Below are positions 63,476-64,000 of a stretch of DNA of 64,000 nucleotides, piece after piece (the first letter of the stretch is position 1; each line of letters starts with the position of its first letter). Position numbers and translations under genes: made by a program. The DNA comes from Aphrocallistes beatrix. Taxonomy: Eukaryota; Porifera; Hexactinellida; Sceptrulophora; Aphrocallistidae. The stretch lies in the NCBI GenBank assembly GCA_963281255.1, contig OY725495.1, positions 4,402,001 through 4,466,000 on the forward strand, read 5' to 3'. Below the pieces are notes generated by a model. The model was not told the origin of the DNA. It did no database searches and was given only the letters and a program-made list of their open reading frames with translations.

Positions 63476-63667
63476 ATGTCTCCCTCACCGATAGGAGGTA
63501 GCAAGCTAGGAGATTTCCTCAAGAACCTCAAAGCCTTTGCGATAACTTGGTACACAGAAACGAATCAGAGAAATCTGTTGCTATTTATAGGATCCGTGGT
63601 GTTAATAGAGATATTGTATCCAGCTATCTTGGAGTCTGTCACTACAGCGCCTCAACCCATCCTGTGA
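63476..63667 (+). CDS. TOMM6: TOM6-like mitochondrial import subunit
   Basis: 63 residues from the ATG at 63476. GDFLKNLKAFA (12-22), a central RNLLLFIGSVVLIEIL hydrophobic helix (about 33-48) and a C-terminal APQP parallel the TOM6 plan (a GDWL-type start, a single helix after an RNL motif, and a short tail with APQP). TOM6 is a tail-anchored small subunit that stabilises the outer-membrane TOM complex. Such short proteins are hard to assign by eye; the same frame could be another small membrane protein. Single exon. Confidence 0.6.
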   Translation: MSPSPIGGSKLGDFLKNLKAFAITWYTETNQRNLLLFIGSVVLIEILYPAILESVTTAPQPIL

Positions 63668-63823
63668 CACTTCTCACCTTGCACGTAGCGACAGAATATT
63701 CACACTTACGAATTGAAAAATTTAGATTAGTTTTGTAGTTTTATCAGAAGCAATGAATTCATTTTTTGTTTATTTGACTTTATCTCTTCAGTTAATTAAT
63801 TTAAAATACAATCCAAATTAGAC

Positions 63824-63987
63824 TAGCGGTTTTCAACCTTTTTGGGCTGTGTGCCCCTATAGCAATTTTGCTATATTCTGAGGACCTCCTCCTAGTAACT
63901 GTAACACAAAATTTCGAATCCTGTGGACCCCCTGATATCTTCTGTTGACCACTAAGGGGTCCATGGATCCTAAGTTGGGAACCACTG
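63824..63987. mobile_element. hAT MITE, uninterrupted copy
   Basis: Left TAGCGGTTTTCAACC, right GTTGGGAACCACTG. Flanks AATTAGAC and CATTAGAC match at 7 of 8. Sister of the outer element at 56703-57095 (shared AAAATTTCGAATCCTGTGGA). Confidence 0.75.
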
Positions 63988-64000
63988 CATTAGACCAAAG

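Noticed and set aside
1-64000. tRNA or rRNA genes
   Set aside because: I saw no convincing tRNA cloverleaf or rRNA sequence; a dedicated scan could still find a diverged tRNA.

Overview
This is metazoan nuclear DNA: AT-rich, with spliced genes (GT-AG introns, one candidate GC-AG), TATA boxes upstream of many start codons, and many non-autonomous DNA transposons. The genes (TRAF-like adaptors, syntaxin-6, RCC1-BTB, PITP, an Ig/FN3 membrane protein, single-domain beta-gamma crystallins, an NHL protein, TOM6) suit an early-branching animal. I lean towards a sponge, but that is inference only. Two contig ends appear to be joined by a 200-N gap between copies of the same 464 bp.

Layout. 1-10.8 kb: four intronless TRAF-like genes on the minus strand, the fourth broken, plus a TRAF fragment and transposon debris. 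10.9-13.9 kb: a three-exon syntaxin-6 gene containing the gap. 14.6-16.8 kb: a two-exon RCC1-BTB gene. 19.0-23.6 kb: a secreted metallo-beta-lactamase-fold protein, an apolipoprotein-L-like protein and a class I PITP. 24.3-31.7 kb: three more TRAF-like genes (one intact, one with an in-frame stop, one frameshifted), a lipid-kinase first exon and another TRAF fragment. 32.5-38.0 kb: a two-exon CDK4/6-like kinase with a 3.4 kb intron full of small transposons. 38-41.5 kb: mostly repeats. 41.6-53.6 kb: four single-domain crystallin genes, two forming a palindromic duplication, with 61-bp tandem repeats and a LINE fragment. 54.8-60.5 kb: a six-exon Ig/FN3 receptor. 61.2-62.4 kb: a coiled-coil/NHL protein. 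63.5 kb: a TOM6-like protein.

The most notable system is the TRAF-like array. The zinc-finger block is almost unchanged between copies, while the RING-like segment, coiled coil and MATH domain differ strongly; two copies have exchanged their 5' ends, and most of the others start 41-46 bp from a TATA box. This looks like a birth-and-death family with gene conversion in one module and divergence in another. The crystallin cluster is a second recent tandem/inverted expansion. I see no operon-like or pathway linkage between the other genes.

Exon boundaries were worked out by hand from splice consensus and reading-frame continuity; no alignment or database search was run.
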